53,503 bases of DNA, taken from contig DCQM01000024.1 of the NCBI GenBank assembly GCA_002323895.1, positions 1 through 53,503 of the forward strand, in the 5' to 3' direction. Source of the DNA: Akkermansiaceae bacterium UBA1518. Its GTDB lineage: Bacteria > Verrucomicrobiota > Verrucomicrobiia > Verrucomicrobiales > Akkermansiaceae. The translations under genes and the position numbers were made by a program. Shown in pieces: positions 1 through 9,249 of the stretch (positions are counted from its first letter, which is position 1; every line of letters starts with the position of its first letter). Under the pieces are notes generated by a model. The model was given only the letters and a program-made list of their open reading frames with translations, was not told the origin of the DNA and did no database searches.

Positions 1-55
1 CCTCATTCTTGAATTCGACATTGGACGTTCACTCCTCCTAACTCCATCTTCTGGC

Positions 56-2587
56 ATGGACTTTCCCGCCAGCACGGCAAACCTCGTCACCCTCAATCCC
101 GAATTCGACACGATCCTTGACCCTAGCACGGGATCTCCAGTCATTTCCGCTCAAATTTGGGTTGAAACCGGCTCACAGCACGAATCCGCCCTTGCAGGGT
201 CCGGCATCTCACACCTCCTCGAACACATGGTATTCAAAGGGACTGACCGCTTCTCTGGCGAAGCACTATCACAAGAAGTTCAAGCCGCAGGAGGCCAGTG
301 GAACGCCTACACCTCCTTCGATCGAACCGTTTACTATATCGATGGCCCCGCCAAGTCACTCGACCTCTTCCTTTCTGCACTCATCGAAATGGTTTTTCGA
401 CCGACTTTTCCCAAGGACGAATACGAAAAAGAAAAAGACGTCATTCGACGCGAAATCGCGATGGGGTTAGACGATCCAGACTCCGTCTCATCCCAGCTCC
501 TTTTCCGTACCTGCTACCAACGAGATAACCGACGCTATCCTGTAATCGGCCACCGTGATCTCTTCGACGCCATCACTTATGACGAAATGAAGACCTACCA
601 CGCTGCCAAATATCGTCCGCATAATTCCTTTCTCGTCCTTTCAGGCGGCTTCGAACCTACCGAAGCGAAATCCATCATCGAACGCGAACTCGCCAAGGGT
701 CTCCGTCCTCCTGCCTCTTTTCCCATCGTCGCTCCCGCTGAGCCCCGCCAAATGGGAGTTCGGCGCGCCTCCCGCTCGTTCGCCATTCCAAACACCCATC
801 TTGCTCTCACCTGGCAAATCCCTGGTCTCACCCACGAAGACGCCCCGGCGCTTGACCTCCTCTCTGTTGTCCTTGGAGGTGGTCGATCTTCTCCCCTTTA
901 CCGGGTGATTCGTGAAGAAAAATCACTCGCCCACTCCATCGGAGCCTACTCCTGGATACCCGCCGATGGCCCCGGAATTTTCAGTGCTTATGCTGAAGTG
1001 GAATCCGAGAACACGAAAACCGTTGAAGAAGAAATCCTTTCACAAATCGAAAATCTCAGAAGCGCCGATCTCACTCGTCCCATCGCCAGGGCCTTCCGCC
1101 AAATCGCTTCGCAACAATTTAAGACCCTCACAACAGCTTCAGGGAGAGCTTCAGATCTTGCTTCGAACTGGCACAGCGCTCGCGACCTGAATTATACCCG
1201 TTCTGCGATTCAAAAGCTTTCCCAAGTGACTGAAGACCATCTTCGCACCGCCATCGAATCATACCTAACAAAGGATAATCTCACCGTCACTTCTTTGGTT
1301 CCCGAAAATCTTAGTAATCAACCCGTTTCTCGGACTGGGACTTCTGGCCCAGAAAAGATCAGCGAGCACGTTTTATCAAATGGGCTCCGTGTGATCCTGC
1401 AACGAGATCCGACTGTTCCTGCTGTTTATAGCCAGACTTCCTTACTCGCAGGGTCACTCTCGGAATCCCCCGAATCAGCAGGTTTGAATTCTCTTCTCTC
1501 CCAACTCCTCACGAAAGGCACAAGCACGCGCGACGCCCAAGACATTGCCGAAACCCTTGAGGATCTTGGAGCAAGCATCGGAGCGGCAGCGGGTAATAAC
1601 ACTCTTATGCTTTCTTCGTATTGCTTGCGCGACGATCTTCCAATCGTAATTGACTTGCTAGGTGAAATCATTCGTGACCCCAGCTTCCCAAACGAAGCCA
1701 TTGAACGAGAAAAAGCGGCCCTAATCGCGGGTCTCGAAGAACAGCTCGAGGATCCTGCCAGCCGAGCTTTCCGAGAAATGCGCCACCAACTTTGGAACGG
1801 TCAAGGTTACGGTATCCCATCTTCTGGAACCGTGGATTCCCTTAAATCGCTCGACCATCTCACTATTAGTGCCCAACACTCAAAATACTTCACCGCAACA
1901 AATATGGTCTGCGCGTTCTTCGGAGATCTAGAACCCAACGCGACTTTGGAAGCACTCGAAAAATCGCTCGGCGCGCTGCCTAAAGGCACTCCACCTTCTT
2001 TTGGTGATTCACTCACCGCACAAGCCGGAAAACACGCTCTCAAGCTTAACAAAGAACAAGCCGTTCTTGCTATTGGGTTCCCCGGTCTTGCTCAAGATGA
2101 CCCTCGCCGTTTCGCGCTCGAACTTATTGACGCTTACTGCTCTGACATGGCAGGCCCTCTCTTCACTCGGATACGCGAGGAACTTGGACTCGCCTACTAC
2201 GTTAGCACCTCACAATTCCTGGGCCTAAACACGGGCCTTTTCGCCTTCTACCTAGGCACCGCCCCCGAACAACTAGAATTAGCCCATAGTGAGTTACAAG
2301 GCGAAATCACCAAGATCATCGAGCACGGAATCCCTGCCGACGCTCTCGAGAGAGTCAAAGCAAACGTCGAAGCTCGAGAAGCCCTTCGCAATCAAAGCCC
2401 ATCAGCCCGGGCAAGAATGGCAGCACTCGATGTTCTTCTTGGCCACTCCGCCGACCATCACCTCTCCCAAAGCGATCGCCTCAACAAGGTCACTGCAGAA
2501 GAAGTTCATGAAATCGCAAAAGAGCTTTTCGCAGAAAACAAAGCCACCACTATCACCGTCTCCCCGAATCAAAAAATTCTGAACTAA
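56..2587 (+). CDS. M16 family zinc metallopeptidase, two fused M16 units
   Basis: Insulinase/pitrilysin-family (M16) peptidase of 843 residues, the length of two M16 units in one chain. The first unit has the inverted zinc motif HLLEH (H53, E56, H57) and the third ligand E133 in EKEKDVIRREIA, so it should be active. The second unit (from about residue 435, with VLSNGLRVILQRDP) has NSLLSQLL where the zinc motif would be, as expected for the inactive half that closes the chamber. No signal peptide is visible from this ATG. The frame stays open upstream to the window edge, so a longer N-terminus cannot be excluded, but the M16 fold already begins about residue 10, which favours this start. Substrates are probably short peptides (family knowledge). 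Confidence 0.9.
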   Translation: MDFPASTANLVTLNPEFDTILDPSTGSPVISAQIWVETGSQHESALAGSGISHLLEHMVFKGTDRFSGEALSQEVQAAGGQWNAYTSFDRTVYYIDGPAKSLDLFLSALIEMVFRPTFPKDEYEKEKDVIRREIAMGLDDPDSVSSQLLFRTCYQRDNRRYPVIGHRDLFDAITYDEMKTYHAAKYRPHNSFLVLSGGFEPTEAKSIIERELAKGLRPPASFPIVAPAEPRQMGVRRASRSFAIPNTHLALTWQIPGLTHEDAPALDLLSVVLGGGRSSPLYRVIREEKSLAHSIGAYSWIPADGPGIFSAYAEVESENTKTVEEEILSQIENLRSADLTRPIARAFRQIASQQFKTLTTASGRASDLASNWHSARDLNYTRSAIQKLSQVTEDHLRTAIESYLTKDNLTVTSLVPENLSNQPVSRTGTSGPEKISEHVLSNGLRVILQRDPTVPAVYSQTSLLAGSLSESPESAGLNSLLSQLLTKGTSTRDAQDIAETLEDLGASIGAAAGNNTLMLSSYCLRDDLPIVIDLLGEIIRDPSFPNEAIEREKAALIAGLEEQLEDPASRAFREMRHQLWNGQGYGIPSSGTVDSLKSLDHLTISAQHSKYFTATNMVCAFFGDLEPNATLEALEKSLGALPKGTPPSFGDSLTAQAGKHALKLNKEQAVLAIGFPGLAQDDPRRFALELIDAYCSDMAGPLFTRIREELGLAYYVSTSQFLGLNTGLFAFYLGTAPEQLELAHSELQGEITKIIEHGIPADALERVKANVEAREALRNQSPSARARMAALDVLLGHSADHHLSQSDRLNKVTAEEVHEIAKELFAENKATTITVSPNQKILN

Positions 2588-2710
2588 GTCGAGGAGCTTC
2601 CAAGCTTTCTCAACCAAGCAACTTACCCGAGACCAAAATCATCTGCAATAAGTTGAACCCTCGATGAAAAGATACAGTCTCCAGGACCGTTGAATAATCA
2701 CCGGCTTCTG

Positions 2711-5077
2711 ATGATCATCTTATCGCGTCTCCCAAAGATCCTCTCGACCTTCTCATTGATGGCCGGAATTTGCCTCGCTGAAGGAGATACTAACCAAGCC
2801 GCCGAGATCGAATTTCAGAAAAAGATTGAGCCCCTTCTTCAGGACTATTGTTACGACTGCCACGGCGATGGTGCTAGCAAAGGTGACTTCGTCCTTGATG
2901 ATTTTACGAGCACTGCTGCTCTTCTCCAGAATCAACACGTTTGGCTACGAATTTGGGAAAACCTTCGCACCCAAATCATGCCTCCTGCAAAAGAGGAATT
3001 TCAGCCGTCCGTTAAAGAACGGAAGGAAATGATCGCCTGGATTGAGCAAAGGATCTTTTCCCTCGACCCAGAAAACCCAGATCCAGGCCGCGTTACCATT
3101 CGCAGAATGAACCGACAGGAATATCGGAACACTATCGCGGACGTGGTTGGTGTGGATTTCAATACGACTGATAATTTTCCACCCGATGACACGGGCTTTG
3201 GTTTCGACACGATCGGTGATGTTCTCACAATTTCACCGCTCCTGATGGAGAAGTATTTTAACGCCGCAGAGGAGATTGCGGAATCAGCTCTTCCATTTGA
3301 CGCTGGAAAAACAAAACCAATCATAATTGATGCCGGAAGCTTCCGTGACCGCGAGGGTCGCCAGACCGCTCGTTTCATGGAAGCGAATGCCGCCCAAACC
3401 GTTACCGCAAAACAAATCATTGATACAAGCGCGGAATATTCTCTTGAAGTTGCTTATACTGTCAAAAGCGAAGGAGGACAGCCAAAAGGCCAATCTGCCA
3501 GATACCAGATGTTCATCGATGGAAAAAAAGTGCGCGAGATCGACTTCAACTCTGACTCTTCGCGCGGAAGTCGTTTCCTCCAGAATTTTGATCTCCCAAA
3601 AGGCGATCATCATTTTGAGTTCGTCGTCATTCCTAAAGAAGATGGTGAAGGTAACGGAACCGCCGGAATCCAGATTGATCGCTTCCAGTTGAGACGCCTT
3701 GGCTCAGATGGAAATTGGAATCTTTATCCAGAAAGCTATCAGCGTATCTTTGTCGATGGCCTGCCTCCAGCTGGGGAAAAGGAGAAATCTACCTACATGC
3801 GCAAGATCGTAGAAAGCTTTGCATTTCGAGCCTTTCGACGCCCGCCGCGTAAAAAGCTGATTGACCAAATTACAAGCCTCGCGATTTCAAAAAGCGAAGG
3901 GGGAAATTTTTCGGATGGCGTTCGTCTGGCAGTAACGGCCACCCTGAGTTCGCCTAGTTTTCTTTTCCGCCGTGAAACCCAAGCTGAGCCAGACAATCCG
4001 GGTAAGGTTGTCTTACTTGATGAATATGCCCTAGCTTCCCGCCTTTCCTACTTCCTCTGGAGCTCCGCTCCAGACAAAACCTTGCGAGATCTCGCCGCAA
4101 AAAAGCAGCTGCGAAAAAACCTTCGGGCACAAGTAGACCGCATGCTCACTGATAAGAAATCAGATCGTATGGTCAAAAATTTTATTGGCCAATGGCTTCA
4201 GACGCGTGACTTGCAGGGACTTAGTATTGATACCCGCCGAATCCTCCGGGAAAGAGATCGCCGAAAAGCCAATCGGGTTTTTAACCAGGGAACGAGGCGA
4301 GATATGAAACAGGAAACAGAAGAATTCTTCCGCCACGTCCTCTTAAAGAATCGACCAATCTTGGAGCTTCTCAATGGAAACTATTCTTTCCTCAATGAAA
4401 ATCTCGCTAATTTCTATGGAGTCCCGGACGTCAAAGGTAACGATTTCCGAAAAGTTGAATTCAACGAAAATTTGAAGGGACGAGGCGGTATCCTTGGCCA
4501 AGGAACCTTCTTAATCGTGACATCACAGTCCACTCGTACCTCTCCAGTAAAGCGAGGGCTCTTTGTCCTTGATAACATCTTAGGCACACCGGCTCCGCCT
4601 GCTCCGCCTGATGTTCCTGATCTGGAAGAAGTTCCGGAGCATCAGGACGCTCCGCTCACAATGCGTCAGATAATGGAAGTCCACCGAGAAAAGCCACTTT
4701 GTGCCTCGTGTCACGAACGGATGGACCCGATCGGACTCGCCCTTGAAAATTTTAATGCCCTCGGTCAGTGGCGAGATAAGGAAGACGGAAAGGAAATCGA
4801 TAGCGCTGGGAAACTCGTCACCGGAGAAACATTCTCCAATATTTTGGAGCTCAAAACCATCCTTGCAAGTTCCCGTAAACAGGATTTCTACCGCTGCCTC
4901 AGTGAAAAACTTCTAACCTATGCCCTAGGCCGGGGGGTTGAATATTACGATGCTCCTGCCATTGATGCGATCATAGCAGAACTCCTAAAGGATAGTGGTG
5001 GAATGAAGGATCTCATTTATGCTATCATCGAGAGTGTGCCATTCCAAAAACGGCGTGGAGATGGTAGCACTTTTTAA
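2711..5077 (+). CDS. Exported DUF1592-type protein with two heme c sites
   Basis: Large secreted protein typical of Planctomycetes and Verrucomicrobia. In order: a signal peptide (residues 1 to about 23), a PSCyt1 cytochrome c domain with CYDCH (residues 47-51) and a downstream MPP, then DUF1587 (VTIRRMNRQEYRNTI), a beta-rich carbohydrate-binding-like insert, DUF1595, DUF1592 (LASRLSYFLWSSAPD), DUF1588 with a second heme motif CASCH near residue 664, and DUF1585 at the C-terminus. The biochemical role of the family is not established; a redox or dehydrogenase role on polysaccharide or other organic substrates is only inferred. A TTG at 2690 would add seven residues, but the ATG at 2711 gives a cleaner signal peptide. 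A DUF1552 gene follows on the same strand, the usual pairing. Confidence 0.9.
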   Translation: MIILSRLPKILSTFSLMAGICLAEGDTNQAAEIEFQKKIEPLLQDYCYDCHGDGASKGDFVLDDFTSTAALLQNQHVWLRIWENLRTQIMPPAKEEFQPSVKERKEMIAWIEQRIFSLDPENPDPGRVTIRRMNRQEYRNTIADVVGVDFNTTDNFPPDDTGFGFDTIGDVLTISPLLMEKYFNAAEEIAESALPFDAGKTKPIIIDAGSFRDREGRQTARFMEANAAQTVTAKQIIDTSAEYSLEVAYTVKSEGGQPKGQSARYQMFIDGKKVREIDFNSDSSRGSRFLQNFDLPKGDHHFEFVVIPKEDGEGNGTAGIQIDRFQLRRLGSDGNWNLYPESYQRIFVDGLPPAGEKEKSTYMRKIVESFAFRAFRRPPRKKLIDQITSLAISKSEGGNFSDGVRLAVTATLSSPSFLFRRETQAEPDNPGKVVLLDEYALASRLSYFLWSSAPDKTLRDLAAKKQLRKNLRAQVDRMLTDKKSDRMVKNFIGQWLQTRDLQGLSIDTRRILRERDRRKANRVFNQGTRRDMKQETEEFFRHVLLKNRPILELLNGNYSFLNENLANFYGVPDVKGNDFRKVEFNENLKGRGGILGQGTFLIVTSQSTRTSPVKRGLFVLDNILGTPAPPAPPDVPDLEEVPEHQDAPLTMRQIMEVHREKPLCASCHERMDPIGLALENFNALGQWRDKEDGKEIDSAGKLVTGETFSNILELKTILASSRKQDFYRCLSEKLLTYALGRGVEYYDAPAIDAIIAELLKDSGGMKDLIYAIIESVPFQKRRGDGSTF

Positions 5078-5138
5078 CTGGCCAAATCATAAAGCCCATT
5101 CAATCCTCGTCCTATACGTTTCCCAACCAACAAGCCCC

Positions 5139-6503
5139 ATGAACAAACCATCGATTAACCTTGGGCGTCGTGCATTTCTCCGCGGCCTTGGTGTCAGCGT
5201 AGCCCTCCCTTCCTTCCGATCTCTTGGTAGCGAGGTCAGTGCGGCTGCCTCAACACGAGGTGTTACCGCGACCGGAGCCCCCTTACGCATGGCCTATCTC
5301 TATGTTCCAAATGGCGTAATTATGGACAAATGGCGCCCTCAAGGAACAGGTTTGGATTTGCAATTTAATGAATCGATGAAGTCCCTCAACGACTTCAAGA
5401 ACGACCTGCAAGTTATCAAAGGGCTGGAACAAGCCAACGGCTGGGCCGGACTCGATGGTGCCGGTGATCACGCTCGCGGCGGGGCAACATTCCTTACCGG
5501 CGCGCGACCGCGAAAAACCGCGGGCTCAGATATCCGTCTTGGGGTTTCAGTCGACCAAATGGCCGCAAACTACATTGGTTCAGAAACCCGGCTCCGCTCT
5601 CTAGAGCTATCCTGCGACGCGGTGCGCAAATCAGGTAATTGTGACTCTGGCTATTCTTGTGCTTACCAATACAACTTGTCCTGGCGTTCTTCAACCCAAC
5701 CCATGACTCCTGAGTCGAATCCTCGCCTTGTTTTCGAACGATTGTTTGGAGGAGGCACCAACGCAGAGCGACAAAAGGGCCTTGCGAAACGCCGAGCCGA
5801 AAAACGATCTATCCTGGATATTGTGATGGAAGACGCCAAATCGATGAACAGCGACTTGGGCCGAAACGATCGCAACAAGCTTGATGAATATATGACCGGT
5901 GTCCGTGAGATAGAGAGACGGATTGAGAAATCTGAGAGCTTTGGTCCTCCGCCAGAGCCGGGAGTCGATGCTCCCAACGAAGGAGTTCCACGCGAATATC
6001 AGGAACACATTCGCTTACTCTTCGATATGCTACTTTTAGCCTTCAAGACCGATCAGACCCGAATTTCTTCTTTCCTACTCGCCCACGATGGTAGTAACCG
6101 GAGCTTTTCGAACCTTGGTTTTAACGAAGGTCATCACAGTCTCTCACATCACCGGCAGGCCAAGGACAAGATGGATAAAATCGCCAAGATTGATAATTTT
6201 TACACTCAACAATTGGCCTATTTCCTAAAGCAAATGAAGTCCACCGAAGATATTGATGGTAACACTCTCCTTCATAATTCAATGATTGTATGGGGAAGTG
6301 GTCTCTCGAATGCCGATCGACACACCCACGATGATCTTCCAATCATTTTGGCTGGAAACGCTGGCGGAAAATTTCAAACGGGCCGACATGTCGAAATTCC
6401 TGATAATACTCCTCTGAACAATCTCTACATGAGAATACTGAGAGAAGCTGGCGCTTCAGTCGATCGAATTGGAGATTCAAGCGGTCTACTCACGCAGGTT
6501 TAA
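5139..6503 (+). CDS. DUF1552 protein, Tat-exported
   Basis: Protein of 454 residues of the DUF1552 family, normally encoded beside DUF1592 cytochrome proteins as here. The N-terminus has a twin-arginine signal (R10-R11 in GRRAFLRG, followed by a hydrophobic stretch), which suggests export in folded form, perhaps with a cofactor. Later segments typical of the family are GDHARGGATFLTGARP and the C-terminal GSGLSNADRHTHDDLPIILAG, which resembles alkaline-phosphatase-superfamily (DUF1501-like) proteins. The frame is open further upstream from 5019, overlapping the preceding gene, but the Tat motif marks the ATG at 5139. The spacing to the DUF1592 gene (61 bases) suggests an operon. The gene converges on the (-) strand gene ending at 6510. 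Confidence 0.88.
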   Translation: MNKPSINLGRRAFLRGLGVSVALPSFRSLGSEVSAAASTRGVTATGAPLRMAYLYVPNGVIMDKWRPQGTGLDLQFNESMKSLNDFKNDLQVIKGLEQANGWAGLDGAGDHARGGATFLTGARPRKTAGSDIRLGVSVDQMAANYIGSETRLRSLELSCDAVRKSGNCDSGYSCAYQYNLSWRSSTQPMTPESNPRLVFERLFGGGTNAERQKGLAKRRAEKRSILDIVMEDAKSMNSDLGRNDRNKLDEYMTGVREIERRIEKSESFGPPPEPGVDAPNEGVPREYQEHIRLLFDMLLLAFKTDQTRISSFLLAHDGSNRSFSNLGFNEGHHSLSHHRQAKDKMDKIAKIDNFYTQQLAYFLKQMKSTEDIDGNTLLHNSMIVWGSGLSNADRHTHDDLPIILAGNAGGKFQTGRHVEIPDNTPLNNLYMRILREAGASVDRIGDSSGLLTQV

Positions 6504-6509
6504 TAAGAC

Positions 6510-8813
6510 TTATCCTCCCCTTCGCTTCTGGAACGGAGCGCTCTCGATGATCATAATAACTAGATCTTTAAGATTCCCTTCTCCTTTGTTCAGTTTTCCC
6601 ACCAAACTTTCGATTGTCACCGCATCAAAATACTTCGGCCCCCGCCCGATTGCATAGGTTAGAATTTTTTCACTGAGACAGCGGTAAAAGTCATCTCGCC
6701 GCTCATCGGCCAGCACCTTCTTAAGCGCAGCTATATCACTAAACTTTTCACCTGTGATCAGCACACCCGAAGAATCAATTGGCTGACCTGATTCCTCGCT
6801 TCTGAATTGCCCGATCGCATTAAAGTTTTCGAGCCCCAAACCGATGGGATCCATCCGCTTATGACAACTTGCACAAAGTGTTTTTTCCCGATGAACTTCC
6901 ATCATCTGCCGCATTGTAAGCATCTTACCCTTATGTTCTGAAACCTCTTCCAGCTCCGGCACATCAGGCGGCGCTGGAGGTGCCGGAGTCCCTAAAAGAT
7001 TATCTAAAACAAAAAGTCCGCGTTTTACTGGGGAAGTACGAGTCGGATTAGATGTCACAAGCAGAAAAGTGCCTTGACCTAAAATACCACCACGCTGAGG
7101 GTGTTCGTGCAAATCAACAAGTCGATGCTCTGAACCAAGAACCCCAGAAATATCATAAAATTCCGCAAGCCTTTCATTCAAAAAACTATAACGCGCAGAA
7201 ATCAACTCCTTGATCGGCCGATTATTTTTAAGAATAAACTCAAAAAAGAGCTCTGATTCCTCCTTCATATCACTTCGAACTCGCCCATTAAAAATCCGAT
7301 CCGCTTCACGCTGATCCTTAACCCCCACTACCCTTTTGGCATCAATTGAGATATTTTCCACATCCCTTGCCTGCAACCATTGCCCTACAAAATTGTTCAC
7401 GAACCGACGAGATTTTGAACTTGCGATCATCCGATCAATTTGAACCCCGAGATTATTACGAAGTTGGTTTTTGAAGGCTAGACTTAGCAACTCGTCATCA
7501 GGAACTGAACTCCAAAGAAAGAAGGAAAGTCGAGCCGCAAGAGCATACTCATCCAACATTACCGATTTCCCGCTGTTGTCGGGTTCCGGTTGTATCTCCG
7601 CGCGAAACAAAAAACGTGGCGAGGCTAAAACAGCCGTCATCGCATGTTTGATGCCATCCTCAAAACTACGACCAGGCGTTTGATCCACCTGCATCGCCAT
7701 TTTCACAAGCCGCGCCACGGTCCCTCGATCTAGAGGGCGCCGGAAAGCTCGGCTCACAAAACTCCGCATGATTTTACGGGCATACAATTCCCTCTCGCGA
7801 ATCTCCTCTGGAGCCGGCCCATCGACCATGATCATACTGTATCCTTTTGGATATTCTTTATAACTCCCATTAAGTGGTCCTCGAATTGTGATCCCTTTTA
7901 GCACTACAGACTGTTCGCCTTGTCCTTCACTTGCAGAATTTTTCGGCCTTATCCTTATTTCAACGGTATTACTTCCCTTTATCAAGTCCGCCTGTCCACC
8001 CATTTTGATCGTATCACGTTGATCCCAGCCCACAGTCCGCTCCGCAATTTTTTTACCATTCATCCAAAGCTCCAATCGGGCCCTTTGATTAGTCGAACCA
8101 CGAATCGCATAATCAAGAGTAACCTGATAAACCCCCTTCACAGGAGCATCACCTTTCAAATAGACTTTCCGCTCCTCCTTAAATTTCATCCGATCTGCTT
8201 GGTGGACCTCATCTCCATCCTCCCGAAACCGACTTCCTTCAAAAAACCGAACTGGAGTCTGTAGGACAGCCCCCTTGGGAAGGGCTTTCTCAGCAACTGT
8301 CGAAGCAGCCTCCAAATACTTCTCCATAAGAAGCGGTGAAATCGATAACACATCCCCGATGGTATCAAAACCATATCCCGTATCGTCAGCTGGAAAATTT
8401 TCCCAAGTTTCATATTCCACGCCGAGCAGATCCTTGATGGCGTAGTAGTATTCGACCCGATTTAATCGGCGAATCGTCACCCGCCCGGGATCCGGATTAT
8501 TAGGGTCCAGTTTAAACACTCGCTTTTCGATCCACCCCATAAGCTGGCGTTTTTCTGCAAGATCAGGTTGGTCCTTTTCGGGCGGAGGCATGATCTGAGA
8601 GCGCACATTCCGCCAAACCGCTAACCAGTGATCGATATCATCGAGATGTCCCGAAAGCTCATCATATTCATCCATCGCAAAGTCCCCTTTCGAAGCACCA
8701 TCACCATGGCAGTCGAAGCAATAATCCTCTAAGATCGGTTTGATCTCTTTCTCAAATGTCACTTCCCCAGCAGCCAAAATCGGCGTAAGAAGAATGAATA
8801 AAAATCGCTTCAT
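6510..8813 (-). CDS. Second exported DUF1592-type protein with two heme c sites
   Basis: Same domain order as the protein at 2711-5077 and clearly its paralogue: signal peptide (residues 1-16), CFDCH heme site at 32-36, MPPPEKDQ, DUF1587 (VTIRRLNRVEYYYAI), a beta-sandwich insert, DUF1595, DUF1592 (LAARLSFFLWSSVPD), CASCH near residue 647 and DUF1585. The two genes are convergent, with the DUF1552 gene between them, so a tail-to-tail duplication is possible (inference). Length is 767 residues. It has no DUF1552 gene of its own downstream; the nearest lies on the other strand and ends 6 bases away. Function unknown beyond a likely extracytoplasmic electron-transfer or dehydrogenase role. Confidence 0.9.
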   Translation of the reverse strand: MKRFLFILLTPILAAGEVTFEKEIKPILEDYCFDCHGDGASKGDFAMDEYDELSGHLDDIDHWLAVWRNVRSQIMPPPEKDQPDLAEKRQLMGWIEKRVFKLDPNNPDPGRVTIRRLNRVEYYYAIKDLLGVEYETWENFPADDTGYGFDTIGDVLSISPLLMEKYLEAASTVAEKALPKGAVLQTPVRFFEGSRFREDGDEVHQADRMKFKEERKVYLKGDAPVKGVYQVTLDYAIRGSTNQRARLELWMNGKKIAERTVGWDQRDTIKMGGQADLIKGSNTVEIRIRPKNSASEGQGEQSVVLKGITIRGPLNGSYKEYPKGYSMIMVDGPAPEEIRERELYARKIMRSFVSRAFRRPLDRGTVARLVKMAMQVDQTPGRSFEDGIKHAMTAVLASPRFLFRAEIQPEPDNSGKSVMLDEYALAARLSFFLWSSVPDDELLSLAFKNQLRNNLGVQIDRMIASSKSRRFVNNFVGQWLQARDVENISIDAKRVVGVKDQREADRIFNGRVRSDMKEESELFFEFILKNNRPIKELISARYSFLNERLAEFYDISGVLGSEHRLVDLHEHPQRGGILGQGTFLLVTSNPTRTSPVKRGLFVLDNLLGTPAPPAPPDVPELEEVSEHKGKMLTMRQMMEVHREKTLCASCHKRMDPIGLGLENFNAIGQFRSEESGQPIDSSGVLITGEKFSDIAALKKVLADERRDDFYRCLSEKILTYAIGRGPKYFDAVTIESLVGKLNKGEGNLKDLVIMIIESAPFQKRRGG

Positions 8814-8965
8814 TGCTCAATATGATACGTGTGAAAAAAGTCTTTTCTAATTCGTAATCCCAGAAAAGTTTCTGGTATCGTTCTTGTGGTAAATATTTCA
8901 TTTTTTTCACTACCGCTTATGGGGTATTTGGATCTACCTACTTGAATAATAGATGAAGGCTCTCG

Positions 8966-9150
8966 TTAGATCAGAAGCGGCCCCCAGTCATGGTTCCAAG
9001 AGACCATCTGATTCTTCAAGCGCGTAAGTCGCTCCTGCTACGGTTCCTCCCACCAAGAATGAAAGTTGACTACCAATCCGGGAAAAAGACAGGTTCTCAA
9101 GACCCTACACCACCTAGGCCGGCAATCTGTAAAAACGGCGTATTAAGCGC
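8966..9150 (-). pseudogene. Remnant of a C-terminal domain, two frameshifts
   Basis: Read on the minus strand, this otherwise gene-free stretch contains coding-like segments in successive frames: ALNTPFLQIAGLGGVGS, then (after a shift near 9090) ENLSFSRIGSQLSFLVGG continuing to ATYALEESDGL, then (after a shift near 9000) SWNHDWGPLLI and a stop at 8968-8966. The order and composition suggest the end of a secreted protein with a small beta domain that has decayed. The parent family is not recognised. The rest of the 436-base gap (8814-9249) shows no other gene; its left end must hold the promoter of the gene starting at 8813. Confidence 0.4.
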
Positions 9151-9249
9151 TCCAAAAAAGATATATTAAGAACATCTGTTTCGATTACCCTTCTATATTG
9201 ATCAGTGAAAACTAGGGAAAAACCTTATAATTACCGAATAGAGCAGCTT

